Shown here one piece after another: positions 16,905 through 25,428 of a stretch of DNA of 64,000 nucleotides; the first letter of the stretch is position 1; every line of letters starts with the position of its first letter. The notes beneath the pieces were generated by a model. It saw only the letters and a list, made by a program, of their open reading frames with translations, had not been told where the DNA came from and ran no database searches. The stretch covers positions 1-64,000 of the forward strand of contig JAEELM010000025.1 in assembly GCA_016282685.1 (NCBI GenBank), read 5' to 3'. Both the position numbers and the translations under genes were made by a program. Origin of the DNA: Elusimicrobiaceae bacterium. GTDB taxonomy: Bacteria > Elusimicrobiota > Elusimicrobia > Elusimicrobiales > Elusimicrobiaceae.

Positions 16905-17309
16905 ATGGCCATTAACATTGTAAAACAATACAGTATTTTCCTTATTAATGAACCTGGTGAACTTACCAAATTTGCCAATCTGTTTATTCAAGAACATATT
17001 GATATTATTGCCATGTCGCAAGACGTTCGCTATGATGCGGCAGTCGTCCGCCTGGCTATCCGTCATGAAGATGAAATCAGTCACGTATTAACAAAAGCCG
17101 GATTTACCAGTGTAAAGACAGATGCTATTTGCATAGATTTGCCCAACCGTGTAGGGCTCATCCATGATATGGGGGAAGTATTAGCTTCCAAAAACATCAA
17201 CATTACTACCATTTACGGAGCTTCTATCGGGCAAAATACTCGTTGGATTTTGGTAGTCAACGATATTCCAAAAGCCCTCAATGTACTGGAAGCCAGCAAC
17301 TTATTTTAA
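16905..17309 (+). CDS. Tandem ACT-domain protein
   Basis: 134 residues made of two ACT domains (about 5-65 and 72-134) and nothing else. Each has the small ligand-loop pattern: NEPGEL in the first, NRVGLIHDM in the second. ACT pairs bind amino acids and usually regulate enzymes. Start has GGGAGG seven bases upstream; a TGCTATCAT extended -10 lies just before. Because the aspartokinase at 12781-13509 lacks its two ACT domains, this protein is a candidate trans regulator, but free ACT pairs of this type also occur beside phenylacetate-CoA ligases and elsewhere, so this is speculation. Confidence 0.85.
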   Translation: MAINIVKQYSIFLINEPGELTKFANLFIQEHIDIIAMSQDVRYDAAVVRLAIRHEDEISHVLTKAGFTSVKTDAICIDLPNRVGLIHDMGEVLASKNINITTIYGASIGQNTRWILVVNDIPKALNVLEASNLF

Positions 17310-17322
17310 GTGTTTAAAACAA

Positions 17323-17350
17323 AACTCCCCGGGTATAAACCCGGGGAGTT
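17323..17350. terminator. Bidirectional rho-independent terminator
   Basis: An 11-bp GC-rich stem (17323-17333 with 17340-17350, loop TATAAA) with T6 on the right and A-rich sequence on the left serves both the ACT gene (plus) and the Gly-rich protein gene (minus). Confidence 0.9.
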
Positions 17351-17366
17351 TTTTCACAAAATTAGA

Positions 17367-18110
17367 TTAACGGAAACACTTTTTGTAACAAAATTTATAG
17401 CCATTTCCACCATTTCCTTCGCCGTTGCCGTCACCGCCGCCGCCATGACCGCCCTTACCGGCTCCGCCTTCACCATTATTGTCGCCCGTTCCGTTAAATG
17501 CTTGTTGTACTTTTTCCGTAGCATCTTTTCCTGTATAGGGAGCATAGACAGTCACTTCGTCTAAAACAGGTCCCTGAATATCTTTTGAGTGGTCAACTAC
17601 AACCAAAAATTCATTATCTTCTTTCCCTTTCTTAGAAATACCCTCTGTTCCATTGCAAATCCCGGTTTCTTCACATAAAGGTCTACGAATTTTTTTCAAA
17701 AAATCAAAAAATAAAACATATTCTTTCCCTTTGCTGTGATGAGTAGCCAAGTAGTACATGACTTCATAAGTACGACGAATAATTTTTTCTTTCTGGGCTG
17801 GAGTTCTAAGCATTTTTTCTTTTTGGGTTGGATACGTTTCCCAATAATTGTATAATCCCGCCACATAAGCGCAGTCTGTCCACTCTGCCCTCACTACTGC
17901 TTTAGAAACCATTGTTTGATAAATATCCACTTGAGGAATGTTCGTTTGAGAAATCTTGCCTTTGTCCAGAGGTTGATCATATTCCGGTAAAATTTTTATC
18001 TTATTTTTTTGCGTAAACTTACACCCCACCACACCAGTGACGTCAGCATAAGAGTGTGTGGCTAAACCCATACATAGAAAACACATTGCCCATACAATCG
18101 CTTTTTTCAT
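17367..18110 (-). CDS. Secreted protein with Gly-rich tail and C-terminal Cys pair
   Basis: 247 residues, unrecognised. Residues 1-22 are a signal peptide (cleavage after SYA). The middle (about 30-180) is a soluble domain with several Cys (30, 80, then CEETGIC). From about 210 the chain turns into Gly/Asn/Glu repeats with almost no other residues, ending in CYKKCFR. The end therefore looks like a flexible linker presenting a small basic Cys-containing peptide. GGGAGG lies six bases before the ATG. Monocistronic: terminator on one side, another secreted gene's terminator on the other. Confidence 0.8.
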   Translation of the reverse strand: MKKAIVWAMCFLCMGLATHSYADVTGVVGCKFTQKNKIKILPEYDQPLDKGKISQTNIPQVDIYQTMVSKAVVRAEWTDCAYVAGLYNYWETYPTQKEKMLRTPAQKEKIIRRTYEVMYYLATHHSKGKEYVLFFDFLKKIRRPLCEETGICNGTEGISKKGKEDNEFLVVVDHSKDIQGPVLDEVTVYAPYTGKDATEKVQQAFNGTGDNNGEGGAGKGGHGGGGDGNGEGNGGNGYKFCYKKCFR

Positions 18111-18188
18111 AGTCTGCCTCCCTACTTAAGTATGGTAAAAATATGAGAAACAAACAAGGGACAAAAGACCTAGAAGAAATAAAAAAAA

Positions 18189-18209
18189 GGCCCATTTAAA
18201 AAATGGGCC
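18189..18209 (-). terminator. Rho-independent terminator of the 147-residue secreted gene
   Basis: A 9-bp stem (18189-18197 with 18201-18209, loop AAA) followed on the minus strand by eight T residues, 12 bases after the stop at 18221. Confidence 0.88.
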
Positions 18210-18220
18210 CTTTATATCAG

Positions 18221-18664
18221 TTATAACATCTTTTTACGCTGTGCTTTTAGTTGGCGTTTCCAAGCTTTTTTGGCCTGTTTGTATTTCTTCTTAGCCGATC
18301 CGGTTAATAAATCTTCCACTTGTTGGGCTTTGAGCTGCGCAGAATTGGCCTCATCTGCCTTCAATTTAGCCTCCCAATTGTCCAAACGGGTTCGTTCTTG
18401 CGCAATATGTTCTTTCATATAAGAAAAACCTTCATCCACTCGGGCTGATACCAACTCCTCCACTTGTGACTTTATCGCAGGTTTCTCGGCCTCGGAGGCA
18501 TGCTTATATTGACGAACAAGTTTCCTGATTTGCTGCTGTCTTTCTTTAAGTACTAAACGGCGTTGTTGCCATGTTTCTTTGGGAGTTGAAGATGTTTCTG
18601 CCTGTGCCACACACAACCCACTAAAAAATCCCATTATCAATATGCTCAATATCCATTTTTTCAT
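18221..18664 (-). CDS. Small periplasmic coiled-coil protein
   Basis: 147 residues: signal peptide to about residue 20 (cleavage near AQA), then almost entirely charged helix rich in Lys, Glu, Gln and Arg with a very basic C-terminus (KKYKQAKKAWKRQ...). Start set at ATG 18664 because AGGAG is seven bases upstream; the ATG two codons earlier sits one base from that site. Function unknown; resembles periplasmic helical adaptor or chaperone-like proteins only in composition. Last gene of the rlmN-lipoprotein-queC run. Confidence 0.78.
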   Translation of the reverse strand: MKKWILSILIMGFFSGLCVAQAETSSTPKETWQQRRLVLKERQQQIRKLVRQYKHASEAEKPAIKSQVEELVSARVDEGFSYMKEHIAQERTRLDNWEAKLKADEANSAQLKAQQVEDLLTGSAKKKYKQAKKAWKRQLKAQRKKML

Positions 18665-18674
18665 ATACATTCTC

Positions 18675-19412
18675 CTAATCTAACGAGGTGTCATGCACCC
18701 CGGCCTGTTCAAACCCTTGGGCACGCAACTTACAAGAATCACAATGCCCGCACGGCTTTTCTCCCCCCGCATAACAACTCCACGTCAATTCAAACGGAAC
18801 CTTTAATTGCTCTGCCAATTTAACAATTTCCGCCTTTGACAAATACATCAAAGGAGCTAAAACTTCTATTCCTTCATACACTCCTGTTTTGGTGCCTAAA
18901 TTAATTGCTTGCGCCGCAGCTTTATAAAAATCAGGGGTACAGTCCGGATACCCTGAAAAATCTACCGCATTAGGCCCCGCAATGATACAGTCAGCACCAA
19001 TACTGTCAGCCAAAGAAGCCGCTAAAGATAAAAAAAGCAAATTACGCCCAGGAACATAAGTAGAGGGAATCCCCCCTTCCTTAATTTGCTCTATAGAAAC
19101 GTCCGGTAGTTTTTCCGTTGTATTTGTTAGAGAGCATCCAGACGCCAACCAAGGTAAATTTAACGAAACAAAATGTTGTTTGATCTGTAAACGTTCCCCA
19201 ATTTTTTTGGCAGTTTCAATTTCCCGCACATGACGCTGACCGTAAGAAATACTTAACGTTTCACAAATATACCCCTGCGCCATCGCCCAATAAAGGCAAG
19301 TAGTAGAATCCAATCCGCTGGAAAAAAGCACTACGGCCTTTTTCTTCTTGGCAATATTTTTCTTCTTGCAAGCAAAGGGGTGGGCTATTTTATCTATTGG
19401 CAGCACTTTCAT
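18675..19412 (-). CDS. queC: 7-cyano-7-deazaguanine synthase
   Basis: Converts 7-carboxy-7-deazaguanine to preQ0 with ammonia and ATP in queuosine synthesis. 245 residues: PP-loop SSGLDST (31-37; usually SGGLDST), GRNLLFLSLAAS, and a C-terminal zinc cluster CYAGGEKPCGHCDSC. The N-terminus is about 20 residues longer than usual and Lys-rich. ATG at 19412 has AGGA eight bases upstream and lies inside the end of the lipoprotein gene (23-base overlap). No other queuosine gene is in the window. Confidence 0.95.
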   Translation of the reverse strand: MKVLPIDKIAHPFACKKKNIAKKKKAVVLFSSGLDSTTCLYWAMAQGYICETLSISYGQRHVREIETAKKIGERLQIKQHFVSLNLPWLASGCSLTNTTEKLPDVSIEQIKEGGIPSTYVPGRNLLFLSLAASLADSIGADCIIAGPNAVDFSGYPDCTPDFYKAAAQAINLGTKTGVYEGIEVLAPLMYLSKAEIVKLAEQLKVPFELTWSCYAGGEKPCGHCDSCKLRAQGFEQAGVHDTSLD

Positions 19413-19824
19413 TTAAAATTCCTAAAACCTCAAAATCTTCCAACGCTTTTTTATCTTTTTCCGTTAAGGTATCTTTGTATTTAATGGCATAGATAATTAA
19501 TGTAATGCGCGGATTCGGAACACCGTCAGAAGCACTATTGTATTGTCCCAACATCATGGCATCCGCTCCCTTAGAAGCAATAAATTTACGCCCTTTTTCC
19601 ACACCCAAGCGGACACTTTCGTGATCCTCTTTCAAATCTTTTACGCGCAGTAACCCTAAGACCCCATAAGTCCGCTTAATATCTTGAGTTGACGAAACAA
19701 TTTCTATTTTATCTGGATCTGTAGGAGAAAATTCTGGCCCAATCGGAATCCAATCCAACATATTCATATCCAATGTTGCACATCCTGTTAACAACAACAT
19801 TCCCAAAAATAATACTTTTTTCAT
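19390..19824 (-). CDS. Small lipoprotein, function unknown
   Basis: 144 residues with a lipoprotein signal (LLTGC lipobox, Cys at about 15). The mature part contains one mixed alpha/beta domain beginning KIEIVSST and including VEKGRKFIASKGADAMMLGQY, reminiscent of small periplasmic YbjQ/heavy-metal-binding-like lipoproteins that have a 'KGADA' helix, but I cannot assign it. ATG 19824 follows AGGAG by five bases; the frame is open further upstream into rlmN, but that is not used. Lies between rlmN and queC, overlapping queC by 23 bases. Confidence 0.8.
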   Translation of the reverse strand: MKKVLFLGMLLLTGCATLDMNMLDWIPIGPEFSPTDPDKIEIVSSTQDIKRTYGVLGLLRVKDLKEDHESVRLGVEKGRKFIASKGADAMMLGQYNSASDGVPNPRITLIIYAIKYKDTLTEKDKKALEDFEVLGILNESAANR

Positions 19825-19832
19825 ATACGCTC

Positions 19833-20855
19833 CTATCTTTTTTGACTGGCTAATTGTCCACAAGCCGCCAAAATATCATTCCCCATGCTTTTGCGGATGG
19901 TTACGCCAATTCCCATTGCCTTCAGGCCAGCAGCAAACTCTTTGACCACACGGTCTTCCGTTTTCTCTCCACGGCCTAAATTACAAGCAATAAGATTGAC
20001 ATGTAATAAATAATTATCTTTGATACTATAAATCCAATCAGCCAATTTACGGATATGCTCCGGGCGGCTATTAACGTTTTCTATTACGGCATACTCTAAA
20101 AATACTTGACGCCCCGTCATGGCAATATATTCTTCCAGTGCTTTTTTTAAGTCTTCTAAATCAAATTTGCGGTTCACCGGCATCAATTTAGAACGCTCAT
20201 CATTATCCGCATTATGCAAAGATAGGGCTAAATTGGCCTGTGGCAAATCTACCGCCAATTTGTGTAATTTATCTGCGATACCGGAAGTGGAAATAGAAAT
20301 ATGACGGGCTCCAATATTTAAAAAATCTGCGCTGGACAATTCTCGCGCTGCTCTTACCACATTTAAGTAATTAAGCAAAGGTTCCCCCATCCCCATAAAA
20401 ACAACGCTACCGATTCTTTCCCCCAGTTTCTCTTTATGGATATACTGATACCACATCAGTACTTGATCGGTAATTTCTTCTTGGGTTAAATCTCGTTTAA
20501 AACCCATTTTCCCTGTACTACAAAAGGAACAATGCATGGCACAGCCTACTTGGCTGGAAATACACACACTCCAACTATCTTGCGGTTTTAGAAGTACGGT
20601 TTCTATCTGCAATCCATCATGCAATGTCAAAAGTGCTTTGGCCACTTTGTCTTTTTTGGAACAAATAATTTGACTAACTTTAAAGCATAAAAGAGGGGTG
20701 TTTTCCTTTAAATTTTCACGTAAATCCGCTGGGAGGTTCGTTGCCTCATCCCAGGAAGAAATTCCCTTTTTAAATAAAGCTTCTTGCACCTGTTTTATGC
20801 GGAAATTAGGAAGTCCCGCTTCTTTGATATATTGTTTAACATTCTCGAAATTCAT
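19833..20855 (-). CDS. rlmN: 23S rRNA (adenine2503-C2)-methyltransferase
   Basis: Radical-SAM enzyme methylating A2503 of 23S rRNA and A37 of some tRNAs. 340 residues, normal length: CAMHCSFC holds the 4Fe-4S cysteines, GMGEPLLN follows, STSGIADK and the C-terminal RKSMGNDILAACGQL with the resolving Cys match the family. GAGGA seven bases before the ATG. First gene of a minus-strand run rlmN, lipoprotein, queC, coiled-coil protein. Confidence 0.97.
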   Translation of the reverse strand: MNFENVKQYIKEAGLPNFRIKQVQEALFKKGISSWDEATNLPADLRENLKENTPLLCFKVSQIICSKKDKVAKALLTLHDGLQIETVLLKPQDSWSVCISSQVGCAMHCSFCSTGKMGFKRDLTQEEITDQVLMWYQYIHKEKLGERIGSVVFMGMGEPLLNYLNVVRAARELSSADFLNIGARHISISTSGIADKLHKLAVDLPQANLALSLHNADNDERSKLMPVNRKFDLEDLKKALEEYIAMTGRQVFLEYAVIENVNSRPEHIRKLADWIYSIKDNYLLHVNLIACNLGRGEKTEDRVVKEFAAGLKAMGIGVTIRKSMGNDILAACGQLASQKR

Positions 20856-20928
20856 GAAAATATCCTCAAGGAGAGTCCCCTATTTATTGTACCATTTTAG
20901 CAAGAATTTTTAAGGAGAAAAAAGAAAC

Positions 20929-20957
20929 GTGAAAAAATAAATTGTTTTTAGTATAAT
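20929..20957 (+). promoter_or_regulatory. Promoter of the phosphohexomutase-enolase operon
   Basis: GTGAAA (20929-20934), 17-base spacer, TATAAT (20952-20957). The ATG at 20967 is only nine bases after the -10, so the mRNA would have at most a few leader bases; no Shine-Dalgarno is present. Confidence 0.6.
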
Positions 20958-20966
20958 ACTTGCACG

Positions 20967-22454
20967 ATGAGCGAAGAAATTAAATTTAGCACGGCCGGAT
21001 TCCGGTCTCTTTTAGCAGAAGGCGTAACTGCCCAATCTGTACAACGGTTAGCATACGGGATTTCCGAACATATCTTGGAACATCCTTTCTATGGCTTTGA
21101 CGGAGAGGGTTATAAAAAGCAGTGTGCCCAAAACGGAATTAAACAAAAAAAGCCTTTGGTTTTGGTAGGATTTGACACTCGTTTCCTATCCAAAGAATTG
21201 GCTTACGTTGCTGCCAACGCGTTAGTACAAAATGGGATTTTGGTAAAAGTAGCCGATTCTCCCCTTCCTACACCGGTGGCAGAATGGGCTGTAATTAACG
21301 AAGGTGCCCTGGGGGCTATTGTAATTACCGGGAGCGAAAGCGAATATAATGTTAGTGGCCTTAAATGGATTTCCTTTTACGGGGGCATTGCCAATAATGA
21401 AATTATCCAAGATATTGAAAAACGCATCCCCAGTTCTAACGCTCAAATCTTAAAAGCTTCCTCTACAGACTTTGGCTACTTAAACGCAGCAGCCGTCATT
21501 AGCAAGGATTTACGTAAGAGTTATTTGTCTCATTTGGAAAAAATGCTCAACGTACGGGCTCTAAAAAAAGCAAAATTAAAAATTGCGGTAGATCCTCTCT
21601 TCGGTTCAGCCAAGTACTACTTCCGCGATTTCTTGGAAAAGCATGGGGTTACCGTTGAAGGTTTGCACGAAGAGGATGATGTCCTCTTTGGAGGGAAAAC
21701 CCCCAATGCCGGGCCGGTAAGTTTAACAGAATTAAAAAAATTGGTGATCAGTAAGAAAATGCATCTGGGAATTGCCTGTAACCCCGACTGTGATAAATTT
21801 GGAATTATCGATTCGGAAGGGAATTGGGTTTCCCCCAATGAAATTGCTCCAATGATTTTGGATCACTTGGTCCGCAATAAAAAATTAAAAGGACGCATTT
21901 GCCGCAGCGTTATTACCTCCAGTTTAGTAGATCAGGTAGCAAAAGCAAATGGCTTAATGTTACGTGACACTCCCGTTGGGTTTAAATACATTACAGACTT
22001 GATGATCAGCGGCCAATACCTTATGGGAATGGAAGAATCCGGCGGGATTGCCGTAATGAACCATATCCCGGACAAAGACGGTTTGTTGGCATGTTTCTTG
22101 GCTGTAGATTTGATAGCTACGGAAGGAAAACCGTTTAAGCAGATCAGAAAAGATTTTTACAAACGTTACAATCAACTTTTTGATCAAAAGGTAAGTATTC
22201 CCAAATCGGAAACTGAAATTAATCATATTATGGAACGGTTGGACATTAAGCCGCCGCTATCCATTAATAAGACTTCCGTTTGGCGTATTGATGCAACGGA
22301 TGGATTTAAGTTCATCTTAAAGGGAGGCAGTTGGTTAGCTATCCGCCCATCCAGCACGGAACGATTAATCCGCCTCTATGCTGAAGCACAGGAAGAAAAA
22401 CTCCCTGCCGTGCTTATCAAAGAAGGCAAGAAAATTATCGACAGCATTGTATAG
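20967..22454 (+). CDS. Phosphoglucomutase/phosphomannomutase-family protein with divergent active site
   Basis: 495 residues of the alpha-D-phosphohexomutase superfamily. The sugar loop MEESGG and phosphate loop RPSSTER are conventional. The phosphoserine loop is not: Ser123 and the Lys ten residues later are kept, but the usual TASHNP reads TGSESE. The metal loop, normally D-x-D-x-D, reads NPDCDKFG, so its first Asp is Asn. The enzyme may still be active, as divergent clades exist, but substrate and activity are open. First gene of a plus-strand run through rluD, with a nearly leaderless start and TATAAT nine bases upstream. Confidence 0.85.
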   Translation: MSEEIKFSTAGFRSLLAEGVTAQSVQRLAYGISEHILEHPFYGFDGEGYKKQCAQNGIKQKKPLVLVGFDTRFLSKELAYVAANALVQNGILVKVADSPLPTPVAEWAVINEGALGAIVITGSESEYNVSGLKWISFYGGIANNEIIQDIEKRIPSSNAQILKASSTDFGYLNAAAVISKDLRKSYLSHLEKMLNVRALKKAKLKIAVDPLFGSAKYYFRDFLEKHGVTVEGLHEEDDVLFGGKTPNAGPVSLTELKKLVISKKMHLGIACNPDCDKFGIIDSEGNWVSPNEIAPMILDHLVRNKKLKGRICRSVITSSLVDQVAKANGLMLRDTPVGFKYITDLMISGQYLMGMEESGGIAVMNHIPDKDGLLACFLAVDLIATEGKPFKQIRKDFYKRYNQLFDQKVSIPKSETEINHIMERLDIKPPLSINKTSVWRIDATDGFKFILKGGSWLAIRPSSTERLIRLYAEAQEEKLPAVLIKEGKKIIDSIV

Positions 22455-22478
22455 CGTTTGCCTTAATAAAGGAGCAAC

Positions 22479-23759
22479 ATGGCACGCATTAAAACCATTT
22501 CCGCACGAGAAATTTTAGATTCGCGCGGTTACCCTACTGTAGCAGCTCATGTGATATTGGATGATGGAAGCATAGCAACGGCTGCTGTTCCCAGCGGAGC
22601 TTCTACCGGCTCCCATGAAGCCCTTGAATTGCGCGATGGCGGGAAACGCTATATGGGAAAAGGTGTATTGAAGGCCGTTGCCCATGTGGACCGTATTGGC
22701 AAAGAATTATCCGGGATGGATCCGTTTGATATTCGCTCCATAGACAAACGCATGCTTGAATTAGATGGTACGGAGAATAAATCAAACCTGGGTGCCAATG
22801 CGCTATTGGCGGTTTCCATGGCTGTTTTGCGCGCCGGAGCCCACAGTGCACATGTTCCACTTTATCAACATATCCGCCAAGTTTTTCATCTTAAATTAGA
22901 TACCTATCTCCTTCCAACTCCCATGCTCAATATCATCAACGGAGGCAAACATGCCGATTCCGGGTTAGATGTGCAAGAATTTATGATTGTCCCTACCCAT
23001 GTTGCTACCTTCGCCCAAGCGTTGCAAAGTGCGACCGAAATCTATCATTCGTTGCGTACGCTACTACAAAAGGAAGGTATGGTTATCGCCGTAGGAGATG
23101 AGGGAGGATTCGCCCCTAAAATCTCCAAGCACGAAGAAGTTTTGAAAACAATTTTAAAAGCCGCCGGGAAAGCCGGCCATAAAGAAATTTCATTGGCCAT
23201 AGACTGCGCTGCCAGTGAATTTTTTACCAACAATTCCTACCATTTTGAAGGAAAATTATACGACGACCACGAATTAACCGATATATATGCGCATTGGAAT
23301 AAAAAATACCCACTCATTTCCATAGAGGATCCCCTGCAGGAAGACGACTGGTCCGGCTGGGAGTATATGACAAAACGGTTGGGGAAAAAAGTAAATTTGG
23401 TAGGTGATGACTTGTTTGTAACTAACCCCAAACGCTTAAACATAGGAATTGAAAAAAAAGCAGCCAACAGTATTTTAATTAAAGTCAATCAAATCGGTAC
23501 GGTATCTGAAACTATTGACGTAATGCAGCTGGCTCAAGCGCACGGATATTCGTGCATTGTATCTCACCGCTCCGGAGAGACGGAAGATACCTTTATTGCA
23601 GATTTGGCCGTTGCTACCAATGCAGGAGCTATTAAAAGCGGTGCGCCCGCACGCGCGGAGCGAACAGCAAAATACAACCGTTTGCTACAAATAGAAGCGG
23701 AATTGGGGAAAAAAGCACAGTACGCACGGAATAAGGCTTTTCGAAAAGAATTATGCTGA
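22479..23759 (+). CDS. eno: Enolase
   Basis: Converts 2-phosphoglycerate to phosphoenolpyruvate. 426 residues, full length: REILDSRGYPTV at the N-terminus, PSGASTGSHEALELRD, GDEGGFAP, SIEDPLQEDDW, VGDDLFVTN, LIKVNQIGT and the signature SHRSGETED. GGAGC lies six bases before the ATG. Overlaps ftsB by seven bases, an arrangement common in proteobacteria too. Confidence 0.98.
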   Translation: MARIKTISAREILDSRGYPTVAAHVILDDGSIATAAVPSGASTGSHEALELRDGGKRYMGKGVLKAVAHVDRIGKELSGMDPFDIRSIDKRMLELDGTENKSNLGANALLAVSMAVLRAGAHSAHVPLYQHIRQVFHLKLDTYLLPTPMLNIINGGKHADSGLDVQEFMIVPTHVATFAQALQSATEIYHSLRTLLQKEGMVIAVGDEGGFAPKISKHEEVLKTILKAAGKAGHKEISLAIDCAASEFFTNNSYHFEGKLYDDHELTDIYAHWNKKYPLISIEDPLQEDDWSGWEYMTKRLGKKVNLVGDDLFVTNPKRLNIGIEKKAANSILIKVNQIGTVSETIDVMQLAQAHGYSCIVSHRSGETEDTFIADLAVATNAGAIKSGAPARAERTAKYNRLLQIEAELGKKAQYARNKAFRKELC

Positions 23760-24043
23760 AAAATTTAACTCCCAAACAAAAAATGTTGCTTACCCTTGTA
23801 GGGGTTGTCCTACTGTGTACATTCGTACTAGGGGGAAGCCTGCTCAGCTTAGTACATAATAAATTAGAATTACATCGTCTTTCCCGTAAAAAAACAGAGT
23901 TAGAACAACAATACATAACTTTGCAACAACACTTGGAAGAATTACAAAATCAAGATCCAGCCGTATTAGAAAGATTAGCTCGCCAGGAATACAATATGGT
24001 AAATCCGGGTGAAATTGAATTTAGGTTTGAAAAAAATGATTAA
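23753..24043 (+). CDS. ftsB: Septum formation initiator FtsB/DivIC-like
   Basis: 96 residues: short cytoplasmic N-terminus, one membrane helix (about 11-31), a coiled coil (about 35-72) and the conserved C-terminal part ERLARQEYNMVNPGEIEF, the typical FtsB/DivIC ending. Links early and late divisome proteins through FtsL and FtsQ. Overlap with the end of eno supports co-transcription. Confidence 0.88.
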   Translation: MLKNLTPKQKMLLTLVGVVLLCTFVLGGSLLSLVHNKLELHRLSRKKTELEQQYITLQQHLEELQNQDPAVLERLARQEYNMVNPGEIEFRFEKND

Positions 24044-24641
24044 TGTAGAAGTTCTTTCTTTAGGTCCAATGGACAATTGTACTTACCTAGTCAGTAAAGG
24101 CAATCAAAGCCTACTGATAGATCCTGCCTGGGATATGAATGAAATTGAACAAACCTTAACGGAAAAAAATTTAAATCTCCTGGGCGTATTGTTTACACAT
24201 GGGCATTTTGATCATGTTAAGTTAGCACATACCCTATTGGAGAAACATCACCTAAAAGCCTATCTGGAAGAACGGGATGTTCCCCTCTCTGATTTACCTT
24301 TAAATGTTTTACACACTTATCAAGGAGATCAAACTTTTAATATCGGCCCATTTGATATTCATATATTAGCCACCCCCGGTCATACTGCCGGGAGTGTATG
24401 CATCCAAATTGGTAATTTTCTTTTCACGGGAGATACTTTATTTCCCGGAGCTTGCGGAAGGGTAGATTTACCTTCTTCCGACCCTCGAAAGATGTTAGAA
24501 AGTTTAAAACGCATTGCTTCCCTGCCGGAAGAAACGATTCTTTATGCCGGCCATAGTTATGGAGGGCGCTGCCGTTCCAGTGTGAGAGAAGAGAAGCAAA
24601 CCAATCCTTTTGTACGCAATGCATTGCGCGGGGAGGAATAA
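24036..24641 (+). CDS. MBL-fold metallo-hydrolase (glyoxalase II-like)
   Basis: About 201 residues. Metal motifs of the metallo-beta-lactamase fold: THGHFDH (about 50), TPGHTAGS (about 115), GDTLF and AGHSYGG. Compact single-domain hydrolases of this type cleave thioesters such as S-lactoylglutathione or unknown substrates; the C-terminal substrate domain of true glyoxalase II is missing. Start taken at ATG 24036 (MINVEV), overlapping the end of ftsB by eight bases. Confidence 0.9.
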   Translation: MINVEVLSLGPMDNCTYLVSKGNQSLLIDPAWDMNEIEQTLTEKNLNLLGVLFTHGHFDHVKLAHTLLEKHHLKAYLEERDVPLSDLPLNVLHTYQGDQTFNIGPFDIHILATPGHTAGSVCIQIGNFLFTGDTLFPGACGRVDLPSSDPRKMLESLKRIASLPEETILYAGHSYGGRCRSSVREEKQTNPFVRNALRGEE

Positions 24642-24642
24642 A

Positions 24643-25428
24643 ATGCATCCCGTATTTTTAAAAATTGGCTCTTTTGAAATTGCTACTTACGGAGTAATGA
24701 CCGCTTTAGGTTACTTGGCAGCCAGTTTTTACTTGCTTCCACGCTTAAAAAAGGTTCCGTTAGATAAAGATACCTTTTGGAACCTGCTTTTTGTTGTTTT
24801 CGTAGGGGCTCTTATAGGGGCTAAACTTTTATTTATTTTCGTTTCTTGGCCCGAATTAGGAATTACTTTACAAGAAAAACTTACAGCTATCATCCAAAAT
24901 TTCCGTTACGGATTTGTTTTCTTCGGCGGAATGATAGTGGCAGTTATTTCCCTAATTGCATACATGAAATATAAGAAATTGCCGATTTTGAAAACGTCTG
25001 ATTTCCTAATTGTAGGAGTACCCCTGGGGCATGCTCTGGGCCGTATCGGATGTTTTTGCGCCGGCTGTTGTTACGGAAAACCAACCTCTATGCCGTGGGG
25101 AGTAACTTTTACCGATCCCCAATCGCTGGTTCCTCCTTCTTTATTAGGCGTTGCGTTACACCCTACCCAACTATATGAATGCGCGGGCAATTTAATCTTA
25201 TTTCTCCTTTTACATTGCCTTTCCCAAAAACCGCATAAGGAAGGAACTATTTTAGTTACTTATATTTTGGGATATAGTTTATTGCGTTTCATCATTGAAT
25301 TTTTTCGCGCAGATTTCCGCGGAAATTTCTTTTTAGGATTATCCCCCTCTCAATGTATCTCTTTGGTAGCTGCGTTGATAGCTTTTATTATTTGGTTGAA
25401 ATCTTTGAGGAAAAATAGCCATGCCTGA
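24643..25428 (+). CDS. lgt: Prolipoprotein diacylglyceryl transferase
   Basis: Integral membrane enzyme that lipidates the lipobox Cys using phosphatidylglycerol. 261 residues from ATG 24643, which has GGGGAGGA six bases before it. Shows the family signature around GHALGRIGCFCAGCCYG (about 120-136), HPTQLYE and seven or so hydrophobic helices; RYGFVFFGG and the C-terminal FFRADFRG are also typical. Needed for the lipoproteins encoded in this window. Overlaps rluD by eight bases. Confidence 0.97.
   Translation: MHPVFLKIGSFEIATYGVMTALGYLAASFYLLPRLKKVPLDKDTFWNLLFVVFVGALIGAKLLFIFVSWPELGITLQEKLTAIIQNFRYGFVFFGGMIVAVISLIAYMKYKKLPILKTSDFLIVGVPLGHALGRIGCFCAGCCYGKPTSMPWGVTFTDPQSLVPPSLLGVALHPTQLYECAGNLILFLLLHCLSQKPHKEGTILVTYILGYSLLRFIIEFFRADFRGNFFLGLSPSQCISLVAALIAFIIWLKSLRKNSHA

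Noticed and set aside
17410-17500. A repeat or mobile-element end in the GC-rich stretch
   Set aside because: It encodes the in-frame Gly-rich tail of the secreted protein and is not repeated elsewhere in the window.
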